Positions 8,018-17,660 of a DNA stretch of 64,000 nt are shown here, piece by piece. Numbering within the stretch: position 1 is the first letter of the stretch; every line of letters begins with the position of its first letter. The notes under the pieces were generated by a model, which searched no databases, was not told the origin of the DNA, and saw nothing but the letters and a program-made list of their open reading frames with translations. Source of the DNA: Streptomyces sp. NRRL S-340 (lineage in GTDB: Bacteria > Actinomycetota > Actinomycetes > Streptomycetales > Streptomycetaceae); assembly GCF_000720185.1 (NCBI RefSeq), contig NZ_JOIY01000006.1, positions 131,181 through 195,180 on the forward strand, read 5' to 3'. Made by a program: the position numbers and the translations under genes.

Positions 8018-9390
8018 CCGTGCGGGACGGCGGGCGCGAGGGCGACCGGCCGGCGGGACACGGCACCCGGCCCCCGGGCGCGGGTCCGGCCGCGCCCGCC
8101 CTCCCCGCCGGCCCGGTGGGGGCCCCCGGCGCGGCGCGGAACGACTCCGCACGGCGCGGAGGGCGCGCGGGCGCCTCCTTCCACGAGATGTGGCGCGACC
8201 TCGCCCCCATCGGACGGCACGCAGGATCCGGCGGCTACCGGCGCTTCGCCTGGACCGGGGCCGACACCGAGTGCCGGGCCTGGTTCGAGGAGCAGGCCCG
8301 TGCGCGCGGACTGGCCTACGAGGTGGACCGCAACGGGAACCAGTGGGCCTGGCTCGGTGACCCGGCCGCCGGGGACGCCGTCGTGGCCGGGTCGCACCTG
8401 GACTCCGTACCCGACGGCGGGGCCTTCGACGGGCCCCTCGGCGTCGTGTCGGCGTTCGCCGCGCTCGACGAACTGCGCCGCCGGGGAGCCCGGTTCGGCA
8501 AGCCGCTGGCCCTCGTCAACTTCGGCGACGAGGAGGGTGCCCGGTTCGGGCTCGCCTGTGTCGGCTCGCGGCTGACCGCGGGGCAGCTCACCGTCGAGCA
8601 GGCGCACCGGCTCACCGACGGCGACGGGACCACCCTGCCCCGCGCCATGGAGGCCGCCGGCTACGACCCGGACGCCATCGGCCCGGACCCGGAACGCCTC
8701 TCCCGCATCGGCGCCTTCGTCGAACTCCACGTCGAACAGGGCCGATCCCTGGACCTGACCGGCGACCCGGTCGGCGTGGCCAGCGCGATCTGGCCGCACG
8801 GGCGGTGGCGGTTCGACTTCCGCGGCGAGGCCAACCACGCCGGCACCACCCGGCTGGCCGACCGGCGCGACCCGATGCTGTCCTACGCCGAGACGGTGCT
8901 CGCCGCCCGCCGCGAGGCGGAACTAGCCGGTGCGGTGGCCACCTTCGGCAAGATCTCCGTGGAGCCGAACGGCGTCAACGCGATCCCGTCCCTGGTGCGC
9001 GGCTGGCTCGACTCCCGCGCCGCCGACCAGGCCACCCTGGACACGGTGGTCACCGGTGTGGAGAAGGCGGCCCGCGCGTACGCGGCGGCGCACGGCATCG
9101 ACCTCGACGTGGTCCGCGAGTCCTTCACGCCCGTCGTCGAGTTCGACCACGCCCTGCGCGACGAACTCGCCCGCATCCTGGGCCACCGCACCGGCCTGAA
9201 GGTGCCCGTCCTCGGCACGGGGGCCGGACACGACGCCGGAATCCTGTCCGCGAGCATCCCGACCGCCATGCTGTTCGTGCGCAACCCCACCGGTGTCTCG
9301 CACTCCCCGGCCGAGTTCGCCGCCGAGGACGACTGCGTGGCCGGGGTGCGCGCCCTCGCCGACGTACTGGAAGGACTGGCCTGCACGTGA
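8014..9390 (+). CDS. M20-family amidohydrolase (allantoate/N-carbamoyl amino acid hydrolase type) in the hut operon
   Basis: This predicts 458 residues of the M20 allantoate amidohydrolase/N-carbamoyl-L-amino acid hydrolase class. Metal-site motifs are [19 protein letters not shown] (about 128-146), [11 protein letters not shown] (about 169-179), ELHVEQG (about 235) and GVSHSPAEF near the C-terminus. These enzymes bind two divalent metals and hydrolyse N-linked carbamoyl or related groups. The GTG start overlaps the hutU stop (GTGA). The first 55 residues are a Gly/Pro-rich extension before the usual WRDLAPIGR start, so a later start near residue 63 is possible. Because it sits between hutU and hutF, it may perform the last step, removal of formate from N-formylglutamate; that is inference. 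Confidence 0.88.
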   Translation: MTVRDGGREGDRPAGHGTRPPGAGPAAPALPAGPVGAPGAARNDSARRGGRAGASFHEMWRDLAPIGRHAGSGGYRRFAWTGADTECRAWFEEQARARGLAYEVDRNGNQWAWLGDPAAGDAVVAGSHLDSVPDGGAFDGPLGVVSAFAALDELRRRGARFGKPLALVNFGDEEGARFGLACVGSRLTAGQLTVEQAHRLTDGDGTTLPRAMEAAGYDPDAIGPDPERLSRIGAFVELHVEQGRSLDLTGDPVGVASAIWPHGRWRFDFRGEANHAGTTRLADRRDPMLSYAETVLAARREAELAGAVATFGKISVEPNGVNAIPSLVRGWLDSRAADQATLDTVVTGVEKAARAYAAAHGIDLDVVRESFTPVVEFDHALRDELARILGHRTGLKVPVLGTGAGHDAGILSASIPTAMLFVRNPTGVSHSPAEFAAEDDCVAGVRALADVLEGLACT

Positions 9391-10736
9391 CCACCACCGA
9401 GCGGACACGGACGTACTGGCTGGAGCACGCCTGGCTCGGCACGCACGTCGAGCCGGACGTGGCGCTCGACGTGCGCGACGGCCGCATCGCGGCCGTCCGC
9501 ACGGGGGTCGCCGCCCCGCCGCCGGGCGCCGAACCCCTGCGCGGCCTCACGCTCCCCGGCCTGGCCAACGCGCACAGCCACGCCTTCCACCGGGCCCTGC
9601 GCGGCACCGTCCAGGTCGGCTCCGGCACCTTCTGGACCTGGCGCGAGGTCATGTACGCCACCGCCGACCGGCTCACCCCGGACACCTACCGGGCCCTGGC
9701 CCGCGCGGTGTACGCCGAGATGGCGCTCGCGGGGATCACCGCCGTCGGCGAGTTCCACTACGTCCACCACGCCCCGGGCGGCGCCCGCTACGCCGACCCG
9801 AACGCGATGGGCGAGGCCCTGGTCGAGGCCGCCGCCGAAGCCGGCATCCGCATCACCCTCCTCGACACCTGCTATCTCTCCGCCGGCTTCGGGCAGCCGC
9901 CCGACGGGCACCAGGCCCGCTTCTCCGACGGGACGGCCGAGGCCTGGGCCGAACGCTGTTCAGTTCTCAAGGAACGGGATCACGCGCGGATCGGTGCCGC
10001 CGTCCACTCGGTGCGGGCGGTGCCCGCGCGGGAACTGGCCACGGTGGCGCGCTGGGCCGGGGAGCGGCGGGCCCCGCTCCACGTCCACCTCTCCGAGCAG
10101 ACCGCGGAGAACGACGCCTGCCTGCACGCCCACGGGTGCACCCCCACCCGGCTGCTGGCCGACCACGGCGTCCTCGGCCCGCGCACCACCGGCGTGCACA
10201 ACACCCACCTCACCGAGGACGACATCGCCCTGCTCGGCACCACCGGCACCGGCACCTGCATGTGCCCGACCACCGAACGGGACCTCGCCGACGGCATCGG
10301 CCCGGCGCCCGCCCTCCAGCGCGCCGGCTCCCCGCTCAGCCTCGGCTCCGACAGCCACGCCGTCATCGACCTGTTCGAAGAGGCCCGCGCGATGGAGCTG
10401 AACGAGCGCCTGCGCAGCCGCACCCGCGGCCACTGGACGGCCGCCGCCCTGCTGCGCGCAGCCACCGGGGACGGTCACGCAGCCCTCGGCTGGGAGGACG
10501 CGGGCAGCCTCACCGCAGGCGCCCTCGCCGACTTCACGACGATCGCGCTGGACTCGGTCAGGACAGCGGGGCCGCTGCCGCGGCTGGGCGCCGAGACGGC
10601 CGTATTCGCCGCGAGCGCGGCGGACGTGCGCCATACGGTCGTGGGCGGGCGCCATGTCGTACGCGACGGGGCGCACGCCCTGGTCCCCGACGTGCCGTCA
10701 GAGCTGGCCGCCGCGGTCGAAGCCCTGCGCGGCTGA
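9387..10736 (+). CDS. hutF: Formimidoylglutamate deiminase
   Basis: This 449-residue member of the amidohydrolase superfamily converts N-formimidoyl-L-glutamate to N-formyl-L-glutamate and ammonia. The metal ligands are visible: [14 protein letters not shown] (about 56-70), [24 protein letters not shown], and [20 protein letters not shown]. These are characteristic of HutF as distinct from generic deaminases. The GTG start overlaps the preceding stop codon (GTGA), so it is translationally coupled. Its presence shows that this organism uses the deiminase route and not the one-step formiminoglutamase (HutG) route. Confidence 0.93.
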   Translation: MTTTERTRTYWLEHAWLGTHVEPDVALDVRDGRIAAVRTGVAAPPPGAEPLRGLTLPGLANAHSHAFHRALRGTVQVGSGTFWTWREVMYATADRLTPDTYRALARAVYAEMALAGITAVGEFHYVHHAPGGARYADPNAMGEALVEAAAEAGIRITLLDTCYLSAGFGQPPDGHQARFSDGTAEAWAERCSVLKERDHARIGAAVHSVRAVPARELATVARWAGERRAPLHVHLSEQTAENDACLHAHGCTPTRLLADHGVLGPRTTGVHNTHLTEDDIALLGTTGTGTCMCPTTERDLADGIGPAPALQRAGSPLSLGSDSHAVIDLFEEARAMELNERLRSRTRGHWTAAALLRAATGDGHAALGWEDAGSLTAGALADFTTIALDSVRTAGPLPRLGAETAVFAASAADVRHTVVGGRHVVRDGAHALVPDVPSELAAAVEALRG

Positions 10737-10762
10737 ACCCCACCGTCATCCCCGAGGACACC

Positions 10763-11968
10763 ATGAGCAGCAGGAACGCCGGCAGCAGCACCGGCACCAG
10801 CACCGTCATCACCAACATCGCCACACTGGTCACCAACGACCCCTCCCTCGGTGACACGCCGTCCCCCCTCGGCCTGGTCCGGGACGCGGCCGTCGTCATC
10901 GAGGGCGACCGCATCGCGTGGACCGGTGAATCAAGCAAAGCACCCGCCACTGACAACCGGGTCGACGCGGGCGGCCGGGCGGTGCTGCCGGGCTTCGTGG
11001 ACTCCCACTCCCACCTGGTCTTCGCGGGCGACCGCACCGAGGAGTTCAACGCCCGGATGTCCGGCCGGGCCTACAGCGCCGGCGGCATCCGCACCACGGT
11101 CGCCGCCACCCGAGCCGCCGGCGACGGGGAACTGGAGGCCAACCTCACCCGTCATCTCGCCGAGGCCCTGCGGCAGGGCACGACCACGTTCGAGACGAAG
11201 TCCGGCTACGGTCTGACCGTCGCCGACGAGTCCCGCGCCCTGCGCATCGCCGCCGCGCACACCGACGAGGTCACCTACCTCGGCGCCCACATCGTCCCGC
11301 CGGACTACGCCGAGGACCCGGCGGCCTACGTGGAACTGGTCACCGGCGAGATGCTGGAGGCCTGCGCGCCGCACGCCCGCTGGATCGACGTCTTCTGCGA
11401 GAAGGGCGCCTTCGACGGCGACCAGGCCCGTGCGATCCTCACCGCCGGCCGGGCGAAGGGACTGCACCCGCGCATCCACGCCAACCAGCTGTCCTACGGC
11501 CCCGGTGTGCAGCTCGCCGTGGAGCTGGACGCGGCCAGCGCCGACCACTGCACCCACCTGACGGACGCGGACGTCGACGCCCTGGCGCACAGCGACACCG
11601 TCGCCACGCTGCTGCCCGGCGCCGAGTTCTCCACCCGCGCCCAGTGGCCCGACGCCCGCCGTCTGCTGGACGCGGGGGCCACGGTCGCCCTGTCCACCGA
11701 CTGCAACCCGGGCTCGTCGTACACCTCGTCGGTGCCGTTCTGCATCGCGCTCGCCGTACGGGACATGGGCATGACGCCGGACGAGGCGGTGTGGTCGGCG
11801 ACGGCGGGCGGGGCGGCGGCCCTGCGCCGCACCGACGTCGGCCGCCTCGCGCCCGGTGCCCGCGCCGACCTGCTCGTCCTGGACGCCCCGAGCCACGTCC
11901 ACCTGGCCTACCGTCCGGGCGTGCCCCTGGTGAGCCAGGTGTGGCGGCGCGGCGTGCGCGAGGTCTGA
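10763..11968 (+). CDS. hutI: Imidazolonepropionase
   Basis: This 401-residue amidohydrolase hydrolyses 4-imidazolone-5-propionate to N-formimidoyl-L-glutamate. Its motifs are [14 protein letters not shown] (about 81-94), [47 protein letters not shown] and [13 protein letters not shown], all typical of HutI. The ATG at 10763 lies 24 bases after the hutF stop with CGAGGA upstream. It closes the hut operon and is followed by a strong hairpin at 11977-12000. Histidine ammonia-lyase (hutH) is not in the window and must be encoded elsewhere. Confidence 0.97.
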   Translation: MSSRNAGSSTGTSTVITNIATLVTNDPSLGDTPSPLGLVRDAAVVIEGDRIAWTGESSKAPATDNRVDAGGRAVLPGFVDSHSHLVFAGDRTEEFNARMSGRAYSAGGIRTTVAATRAAGDGELEANLTRHLAEALRQGTTTFETKSGYGLTVADESRALRIAAAHTDEVTYLGAHIVPPDYAEDPAAYVELVTGEMLEACAPHARWIDVFCEKGAFDGDQARAILTAGRAKGLHPRIHANQLSYGPGVQLAVELDAASADHCTHLTDADVDALAHSDTVATLLPGAEFSTRAQWPDARRLLDAGATVALSTDCNPGSSYTSSVPFCIALAVRDMGMTPDEAVWSATAGGAAALRRTDVGRLAPGARADLLVLDAPSHVHLAYRPGVPLVSQVWRRGVREV

Positions 11969-11976
11969 GCAGGGAA

Positions 11977-12000
11977 CCGGCCCCCCGCCCGGGGGGCCGG
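11977..12000. terminator. Bidirectional terminator between hutI and the sigma factor gene
   Basis: A perfect 10-bp inverted repeat, CCGGCCCCCC (11977-11986) and GGGGGGCCGG (11991-12000), has a GCCC loop. It sits between two convergent stop codons (11968 and 12009), so it can serve both strands. It has no U tract, as is usual in Streptomyces. Confidence 0.75.
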
Positions 12001-12008
12001 ACCGGCGG

Positions 12009-12959
12009 TCACTCCTCGACCGTCAGCGCCTTGCGCAGCCGTACCAGCGTCCGCGACAGCAGCCGTGAGACGTGCATCTGGGAGATGCCCAGCTCGTCGC
12101 CGATCTCCGACTGGGTCATGTTGGCGACGAACCGCAGCGAGAGGATCTTCCGGTCCCGCGCGGGCAGTTCGGCGATCAGCGGCTTCAGCGACTCGACGTA
12201 CTCGATGCCCTCGATCCCGTGGTCCTCGTAGCCGATGCGGTCGGCGAGGGTTCCCTCGGAGTCGTCGTCGTCCGGCTGCGCGTCCAGCGACGAGGCGGTG
12301 TAGGCGTTGGACGCGGCCATGCCCTCCACCACCTCGTCCTCGGTCAGCCCGAGGTGGTGGGCCAGCTCCGCCACCGTGGGGGCGCGGTCCAGGCGCTGGG
12401 CCAGTTCGTCACCGGCCTTGGCCAGGTCGAGCCGCAGCTCCTGCAGCCGGCGCGGCACGCGCACGGACCACGAGGTGTCCCGGAAGAAACGCTTGATCTC
12501 ACCGATGATGGTGGGCATCGCGAAGGTGGGGAACTCGACGCCGCGGGAGAGTTCGAAGCGGTCGATCGCCTTGATCAGGCCGATGGTGCCGACCTGGATG
12601 ATGTCCTCCATCGGCTCGCTGCGGGAGCGGAAGCGGGAGGCGGCGAACTTGACCAGCGCCAGGTTGAGTTCGACGAGGGTGTTGCGGACGTACGCGTACG
12701 CGTGCGTGCCTTCCTCGAGGGACTCCAGCCGCTCGAAGAGGGTCTTGGACAGGGCCCGTGCGTCGTCCGGGGCCACTTCGTCGTACGGGGGGATGTCAGG
12801 GAGCCCGGCCAGTGCGGCGGGCGGCTCTCCTGCCGGTGCGGCGGCGAGGCCGCTCCGCCCGGCGCGTACGCCGTCGTCAGGGTCGATGGGATCGAGGCGG
12901 TCCGGAGGGAGTGTCGACGTCGCCGTCTGGGTATGCGAGGCGTCGAGCCGGGGTGACAT
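12009..12959 (-). CDS. SigB/SigF-family RNA polymerase sigma factor
   Basis: This 316-residue group 3 sigma factor has region 2 (about 105-175: LVELNLALVKFAASRF, EDIIQVGTIGLIKAIDRFELSRGVEFPTFAMPTIIGEIKRFFRD), region 3 (LAHHLGLTEDEVVEGM) and a region 4 helix-turn-helix (MTQSEIGDELGISQMHVSRLLSRTLVRLRKAL). A low-complexity 80-residue N-terminus precedes the core. I chose the ATG at 12959, which follows GGAGG; longer starts lack a site. It is divergent from a STAS antagonist and an ATPase anti-sigma gene, so activity is probably set by partner switching. From memory it corresponds to S. coelicolor SigI, linked to osmotic stress. The symbol is left blank because that match is by position and recall only. 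Confidence 0.93.
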   Translation of the reverse strand: MSPRLDASHTQTATSTLPPDRLDPIDPDDGVRAGRSGLAAAPAGEPPAALAGLPDIPPYDEVAPDDARALSKTLFERLESLEEGTHAYAYVRNTLVELNLALVKFAASRFRSRSEPMEDIIQVGTIGLIKAIDRFELSRGVEFPTFAMPTIIGEIKRFFRDTSWSVRVPRRLQELRLDLAKAGDELAQRLDRAPTVAELAHHLGLTEDEVVEGMAASNAYTASSLDAQPDDDDSEGTLADRIGYEDHGIEGIEYVESLKPLIAELPARDRKILSLRFVANMTQSEIGDELGISQMHVSRLLSRTLVRLRKALTVEE

Positions 12960-13103
12960 GATGTCCTCCATCGTTCTCGGCATATGGCTGCCGAAGCCAG
13001 TTCGTGCACTGCGGTGTGCGGCGCCTCCAAAGCCGGCCGTGTCGGTGTACGTGTCCCTACTAGCCCTACCCGCTTTCCCGACACGACCGCAAGTGCGTTC
13101 TGT

Positions 13104-13139
13104 GGACATATGTCCGTTTGTGTGCGGTTGTTCGGGTGT
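13104..13139 (+). promoter_or_regulatory. SigB-type promoter and palindrome upstream of the antagonist gene
   Basis: GTTT (13116-13119) is followed after 14 bases by GGGTGT (13134-13139). This is close to the Streptomyces SigB-family consensus GNNT-N14-16-GGGTAY and lies 73 bases before the antagonist ATG. Immediately upstream, GGACATATGTCC (13104-13115) is a perfect 12-bp palindrome and a possible operator. This suggests the sigma factor drives its own regulators. Confidence 0.5.
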
Positions 13140-13211
13140 CGGAGCGGTCAGGGAAGGCGTAGTGTTCGAGGGCGTCAGTCAGCAGCCAAGACTCCGGGAG
13201 TGAGAGACGGC

Positions 13212-13652
13212 ATGGACCGCGGGACGGTCGGCAGTGCACAGTCGGGCCGGCTTCTGGTGGAAGTGCGGCAAGAGGGCTCCAGCGCCGTGGTGACACCGGC
13301 GGGCGAACTGGACCACCACACGGCGGACCTGCTGCGTGAGCCGCTCGAGGAGTGCGTCGACAAGGGTCGCTCGCGCCTGGTGGTGGACTGCTCCCGGCTG
13401 GAGTTCTGCGACTCCACCGGGCTGAACGTGCTGCTGGGGGCGCGCCTGAAGGCGGAGGCGGCCGGGGGAGGTGTGCACCTGGCGGGGATGCTGCCGGTGG
13501 TGGCGCGGGTGTTCGAGATCACAGGGGCGGACGCGGTCTTCACCGTGCACGACACGCTGGAGGATGCCCTGGCCGACGACACCGGCCCGGTCGCCGGGAC
13601 GGACGCGGCCGGCGGGGCCGACGCGGCCGGACCGGTCGGCGGAACCGGCTGA
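13212..13652 (+). CDS. Anti-sigma factor antagonist (STAS domain)
   Basis: This 146-residue protein carries a STAS domain over residues 12-120. The segment RLVVDCSRLEFCDSTGLNVLL places the phosphorylatable Ser at 68 (CDSTG), as in SpoIIAA and RsbV. When unphosphorylated it binds the anti-sigma ATPase and releases the sigma factor. The C-terminal 25 residues are a Gly/Ala/Asp-rich tail. The ATG at 13212 has GGGAG upstream; an in-frame GTG at 13200 lacks a site. It is followed at 266 bases by the predicted anti-sigma gene. From memory it corresponds to arsI beside sigI. Confidence 0.9.
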   Translation: MDRGTVGSAQSGRLLVEVRQEGSSAVVTPAGELDHHTADLLREPLEECVDKGRSRLVVDCSRLEFCDSTGLNVLLGARLKAEAAGGGVHLAGMLPVVARVFEITGADAVFTVHDTLEDALADDTGPVAGTDAAGGADAAGPVGGTG

Positions 13653-13918
13653 AACCGACGGCGGTGCCGTCAGCGTGTCCCCTTCCGTGCTCCTTGCTCC
13701 TTCCGGCTCCTTCCGCGCGGCTTCGCTGGACGCCGCCCGGAACCCGTCCGGACGGCCGGCCGGGCCGGATCGGCGCCGGGCGCCGCAAAACAGGTGGTGT
13801 TCCGGGGGGTCGGTCGGGCAGGAGCATCCTGGAACGGATCGACCGGTGGCGTACCGGCCCTGTACGAACGTGGTGACTTTTGAATCGTGAACTGGTGAAT
13901 CGGTGAGGTGAAGCGCTG

Positions 13919-14470
13919 ATGAGCACCACCCGGCCTTGTTCGCCGGGCGACCGTGGCCCGGAGCCCAGCGGCGCTTCCGGGGCGTCCGAGGGGGACGTGC
14001 CGGCCGACGACGCCTCCGCAGCAGGGGGTGCGACGGCCGTGCCGGCGACCCCGTCGGGGGGCCGCCAGGTCCGCAGACTGAGCTTCGACGGCGCGAGCGG
14101 CGTCGTACCGCTGGCCCGTGACTTCGCCCGTCAGGCGCTGTACGCGTGGGGGTGGCTGCCCGCCGCGACCGCCGACCGGCGCGCCGCCGCCGAGGACGTG
14201 CTCCTCGTCGTCTCCGAACTGGTCACCAACGCCTGCCTGCACGCCGAGGGTCCGGAACGGCTGGAGATCACCTGCGACAACAAGGTGATCCACATCGAGG
14301 TGTCGGACCGCGGCTCGGGCCAGCCCGCGCCGCGCACCCCGCACCGTGCCGGCCGCCCCGGCGGCCACGGCATGTTCATCGTCCAGCGCCTGTGCCTGGA
14401 CTGGGGCGTGATCCGCGTCCCGGGCACGGCGGGCAAGAAGGTGTGGGCGGAGCTGGGCGCACCGGCGTAG
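13919..14470 (+). CDS. Anti-sigma factor, SpoIIAB/RsbW-like serine kinase
   Basis: This 183-residue protein is a GHKL ATPase. The N box is SELVTNACLHA with Glu100 and Asn104, the G1 box is VSDRGSGQPAP (Asp130), and the G2 box is GRPGGHGMFIVQRL (about 146-158). The first 50 residues are a disordered extension. Such proteins bind and inhibit a SigB-type sigma factor and phosphorylate the STAS antagonist. The ATG at 13919 follows GGTGAGGTGAAG. Position near the sigma factor and antagonist makes a three-component partner-switching set. From memory it corresponds to prsI. Confidence 0.88.
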   Translation: MSTTRPCSPGDRGPEPSGASGASEGDVPADDASAAGGATAVPATPSGGRQVRRLSFDGASGVVPLARDFARQALYAWGWLPAATADRRAAAEDVLLVVSELVTNACLHAEGPERLEITCDNKVIHIEVSDRGSGQPAPRTPHRAGRPGGHGMFIVQRLCLDWGVIRVPGTAGKKVWAELGAPA

Positions 14471-14561
14471 GTCCAGGACGGGACCTGGCCGCTGCGTGGC
14501 GGACGCGGCGGCGCCGGCCGGGGACCGTGCCCTCGCCCCGGCCGTCCTCGTCGGCCACCCG

Positions 14562-14592
14562 CCCGCGCGAACCCCCCGGGGGTTCGCGCGGG
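14562..14592 (+). terminator. Terminator after the anti-sigma gene
   Basis: A perfect 14-bp inverted repeat, CCCGCGCGAACCCC (14562-14575) and GGGGTTCGCGCGGG (14579-14592), has a three-base loop. It lies about 90 bases downstream of the anti-sigma stop codon and is positioned to end that plus-strand transcript. Confidence 0.7.
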
Positions 14593-14828
14593 GCCTGCAC
14601 CCGGGGCCGCGCGCCGTCCGTGGTGCCCCGCCCCCGACCGCCGTACGACCCCGCCTGCCATCGCCCGGTCACCCGGCACGCCCTGGGGCCGCCGCCGCCC
14701 CTCCGCCCCCGCTCTCGCCCCGCCGCTGCGGCACCCCCGGTCCCGTGTACGGCAACCCCCGCACGCGAACCCCGCGTACGCGGACCTCCGCACGCGTACC
14801 CCCACGCGTACACCGACCGCGGAAACCG

Positions 14829-14866
14829 CGAGAGCCGCCGCACCCCTGCGGATGCGGCGGCTCTCG
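14829..14866 (-). terminator. Terminator after the peptide transporter gene
   Basis: A perfect 14-bp inverted repeat, CGAGAGCCGCCGCA (14829-14842) and TGCGGCGGCTCTCG (14853-14866), has a 10-base loop. It begins about 20 bases past the transporter stop codon on the minus strand. Confidence 0.8.
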
Positions 14867-14886
14867 GTGAACCAGGCGGGCCGGTG

Positions 14887-16383
14887 TCAGCGCACGTCGC
14901 CCATGAGTTCCTTGACCCGCTTGCGGTACATCCACACCGCGAATCCGGCGACGACCGCGAGGGCGGCCTCCAGCGCGACGATGCCCGTCTTGTCGAGGTT
15001 GACGTTGGCGATGGAGAGCAGACCGGTCGTGGCGTCACCGGCGCTGACGGCCAGGAACCAGACGCCCATCATCTGCGAGGCGTACTTGGCGGGCGCCATC
15101 TTGGTGGTGACCGACAGGCCGACCGGGGAGAGGGTCAGCTCACCGACGGTCTGGACGAAGTAGATCGCCACCAGCCACAGCGCCGCCGCCTTGTGCCCGC
15201 CGTCGGCGATGCCCAGCGGGGCGAGGAAGAGGAAGAAGGACGCGCCGATCAGCACGAGGCCCATGGAGAACTTGACCGCGGTGCTCGGCTCCTTGCCCCG
15301 CCGGGCCAGCGCCAGCCACGCCCAGGCGAAGACCGGCGCCAGCGCCATGATCATGACCGGGTTGACCGACTGGTACCAGGAGACCGGGAACTGCCAGCCG
15401 AGGACGCTGTTCTCGGCCGACTTCTCGGCGAACAGCGACACGGTCGAGCCGCCCTGGTCGTAGATCATCCAGAAGACGGCCGCGGCGACGAAGAACCAGA
15501 TGTACGCGCTCATCTTCGACTGCTCGGCCCGGTCCAGTTCCTTGTCCCGCTTGATGCGGGCGATGACCAGGACGGGGATGATCACGCCGGCGAGCGTGAG
15601 CGGGACCATCAGCCAGTTCAGGGTGTAGACCCCCGAGAAGCCGACGATCGCGTAGAAGACGACCGCGACGGCCGCCCACACGGCTGCCTTGGTCAGCGTG
15701 GACCTCTTCTCCTCGGCGGTCATCGGCGTGGGGACGATGTCCGAGCGGGAGCTGAGGTGGCGTGAGCCGAGCAGGAACTGGGCCAGGCCCAGCGCCATGC
15801 CGAGCGCGGCGAGCGCGAAGCCGAAGTGCCAGTTGACCTTCTCGCCGATGGTGCCGATCGACAGCGGGGCGAAGAAGGCGCCCAGGTTGATGCCGATGTA
15901 GAAGAGCGTGAAACCACCGTCGCGGCGCGGGTCGTCGGCGCCCTTGTAGAGGTGGCCGACCATCGTGGAGATGTTGGACTTCAGCAGGCCCGAACCGATG
16001 GCGACGAGACCGAGTCCGGCGAAGAAGGTGCCGCTGAAGGGCAGCGCCAGGGTCACGTGTCCCAGCATGATGACGGCGCCGGCCACCGCGACGGTCCTGC
16101 GGGGGCCGAGGATCCGGTCGGCGACCCAGCCGCCCGGCATCGCGAGCAGGTACACCAGGGACAGGTAGACCGAGTAGATCGCGGTCGCGGTGGCCGCGTT
16201 CATGTGCAGGCCGCCCGGTGCCACCAGGTACAGCGGGAGCAGGGCCTTCATGCCGTAGTAGGAGAAACGCTCCCACATCTCGGTCATGAAGAGAGTGGCC
16301 AGGCCGCGGGGGTGGCCGAGGAAGGTTTTCTCGGAACCGGGGGTTCCCGGGCGGACCGAGTCCTTCGTCAGGCTGGACGCCAT
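14887..16383 (-). CDS. POT-family proton-dependent di-/tripeptide transporter
   Basis: This 498-residue membrane protein belongs to the POT (PTR2) branch of the major facilitator superfamily. It carries the family signature TEMWERFSYYGMKALLPLYLV (about 27-47), GGWVADRILGPRRTVAVAGAVIMLGH, the PTR2 motif FTLFYIGINLGAFFAPL, and a C-terminal QTVGELTLSPVGLSVTTKMAPAKYASQMMGVWFL. About 12-14 hydrophobic helices are visible. It imports short peptides with protons across the plasma membrane. The ATG at 16383 follows AAGGAA. It is single and flanked by its own terminator; the long upstream region should hold its promoter. Confidence 0.95.
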   Translation of the reverse strand: MASSLTKDSVRPGTPGSEKTFLGHPRGLATLFMTEMWERFSYYGMKALLPLYLVAPGGLHMNAATATAIYSVYLSLVYLLAMPGGWVADRILGPRRTVAVAGAVIMLGHVTLALPFSGTFFAGLGLVAIGSGLLKSNISTMVGHLYKGADDPRRDGGFTLFYIGINLGAFFAPLSIGTIGEKVNWHFGFALAALGMALGLAQFLLGSRHLSSRSDIVPTPMTAEEKRSTLTKAAVWAAVAVVFYAIVGFSGVYTLNWLMVPLTLAGVIIPVLVIARIKRDKELDRAEQSKMSAYIWFFVAAAVFWMIYDQGGSTVSLFAEKSAENSVLGWQFPVSWYQSVNPVMIMALAPVFAWAWLALARRGKEPSTAVKFSMGLVLIGASFFLFLAPLGIADGGHKAAALWLVAIYFVQTVGELTLSPVGLSVTTKMAPAKYASQMMGVWFLAVSAGDATTGLLSIANVNLDKTGIVALEAALAVVAGFAVWMYRKRVKELMGDVR

Positions 16384-16933
16384 GGTCGTTCCTTGCTGGT
16401 CGGGACGCGTCGCGGCGAGCCGGTACGCGCCCGGTGGGGGGCTGGCCGGCACCGGCAGGCCTGTCGTCCACCCCACGCCCGGGGGAGTTCGCCCCGGATC
16501 GCGGGGAGAGGGACGGCGGCCACCGGGATCCACGCCTCGCGACGCGACGATGCGTCCGGTGAGGCCCGGCCCTAGGTCGTTCCTTTCGAGGCCGGGGAGA
16601 ACCGGCCCGCACGCAAAAGGGACCCTCAGCGTCGAACGAGCGCCAAAGGTCCGCTGCGTGCTACAGGCGTTCAACTCACCATACGGCAGGACAGTGCCGG
16701 ATATGGAAGGACTTGAGACAGGGATCACAGGCGATGAGGGAACCGCGCGGGTCCTCTTGGAAGTTTTTCCAAGGATGGCGTCCCAGGTCAGCGGCCTGGC
16801 ACGGACGAGGTGAAAGGTCCGTGACCATGACGCGGGGGCGGCCGCGACCATAGCCCCGGAAGGTAAGAGCACCGGACGTCGATCACACCGCGGGCCACCC
16901 CAGCGCGCGCCACGGGCGGACTACCATCACCCC
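16384..16933. other. Divergent intergenic region, peptide transporter and two-component system
   Basis: The 550 bases contain the promoters for both divergent units. No gene is supported. A low-GC patch at about 16660-16780 includes the inverted repeat CTTGGAA-GTTT-TTCCAAG at 16756-16773, a candidate operator lying 160 bases upstream of the response regulator. Confidence 0.55.
16756..16773. promoter_or_regulatory. Inverted repeat CTTGGAA-N4-TTCCAAG
   Basis: Two perfect 7-bp arms (16756-16762 and 16767-16773) surround GTTT. The repeat lies in the AT-richer part of a 550-base divergent spacer. It could be an operator for either flanking gene. A short terminator is less likely because no gene ends nearby. 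Confidence 0.4.
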
Positions 16934-17611
16934 ATGACCCGTGTACTGCTCGCCGAGGACGACGCGTCCATCTCGGAGCCGCTGGCCCGCGCACTGCGCC
17001 GGGAAGGTTACGAGGTCGAGGTGCGTGAGGACGGACCCACCGCGCTCGACGCCGGAATGCAGGGCGGTGTCGACCTGGTCGTGCTGGACCTCGGTCTGCC
17101 CGGCATGGACGGCCTGGAGGTCGCCCGCCGGCTGCGCGCCGAGGGCCACACCGTGCCCATCCTGATCCTGACCGCGCGCGCCGACGAGGTCGACACGGTC
17201 GTCGGCCTGGACGCGGGCGCCGACGACTACGTCACCAAGCCGTTCCGGCTCGCCGAACTCCTCGCCCGGGTCCGGGCCCTGCTGCGCCGCGGCGCCGCCG
17301 AGCCGCAGCAGCCGCCCGCCACCCACGGCGTGCGCATCGACGTGGAGTCGCACCGCGCCTGGATGGGTGACGAGGAACTCCAGCTCACCGCCAAGGAGTT
17401 CGACCTGCTGCGGGTGCTGGTGCGGGACGCGGGCCGGGTCGTCACCCGCGACCAGCTGATGCGCGAGGTCTGGGACACCACCTGGTGGTCGTCGACCAAG
17501 ACCCTCGACATGCACATCTCCTGGCTGCGCAAGAAGCTCGGCGACGACGCGGCCAACCCCCGCTACATCGCCACCGTGCGGGGCGTGGGCTTCCGCTTCG
17601 AGAAGAGCTGA
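16934..17611 (+). CDS. OmpR/PhoB-family response regulator
   Basis: This 225-residue regulator has a receiver domain with acidic pocket Asp9/Asp10, phosphoacceptor Asp52 (VVLDLGLPGMDG), the switch Thr in LILTARADEVD, and Lys in DDYVTKPFRLAELLARVRALLRR. The C-terminal winged helix includes LTAKEFDLLRVLVRDAGRVVTRDQLMREVWD and TLDMHISWLRKKLGDDAANPRYIATVRGVGFRFE. It controls transcription after phosphorylation by the kinase encoded 49 bases downstream. The ATG at 16934 gives the usual receiver start MTRVLLAEDD. The signal sensed is unknown. Confidence 0.95.
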   Translation: MTRVLLAEDDASISEPLARALRREGYEVEVREDGPTALDAGMQGGVDLVVLDLGLPGMDGLEVARRLRAEGHTVPILILTARADEVDTVVGLDAGADDYVTKPFRLAELLARVRALLRRGAAEPQQPPATHGVRIDVESHRAWMGDEELQLTAKEFDLLRVLVRDAGRVVTRDQLMREVWDTTWWSSTKTLDMHISWLRKKLGDDAANPRYIATVRGVGFRFEKS

Positions 17612-17660
17612 GTCCGCCGTGCGGGTCCCCCCGGGTCCGGGCACCGTCAGGTAAGAGGTC

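Larger units (their letters stand above)
14471..14886. other. Intergenic region with two terminators
   Basis: The 416 bases between two convergent genes contain two strong hairpins (listed separately) separated by GC-rich sequence rich in CCGCAC and CCCGCG runs. I see no gene. Confidence 0.7.
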
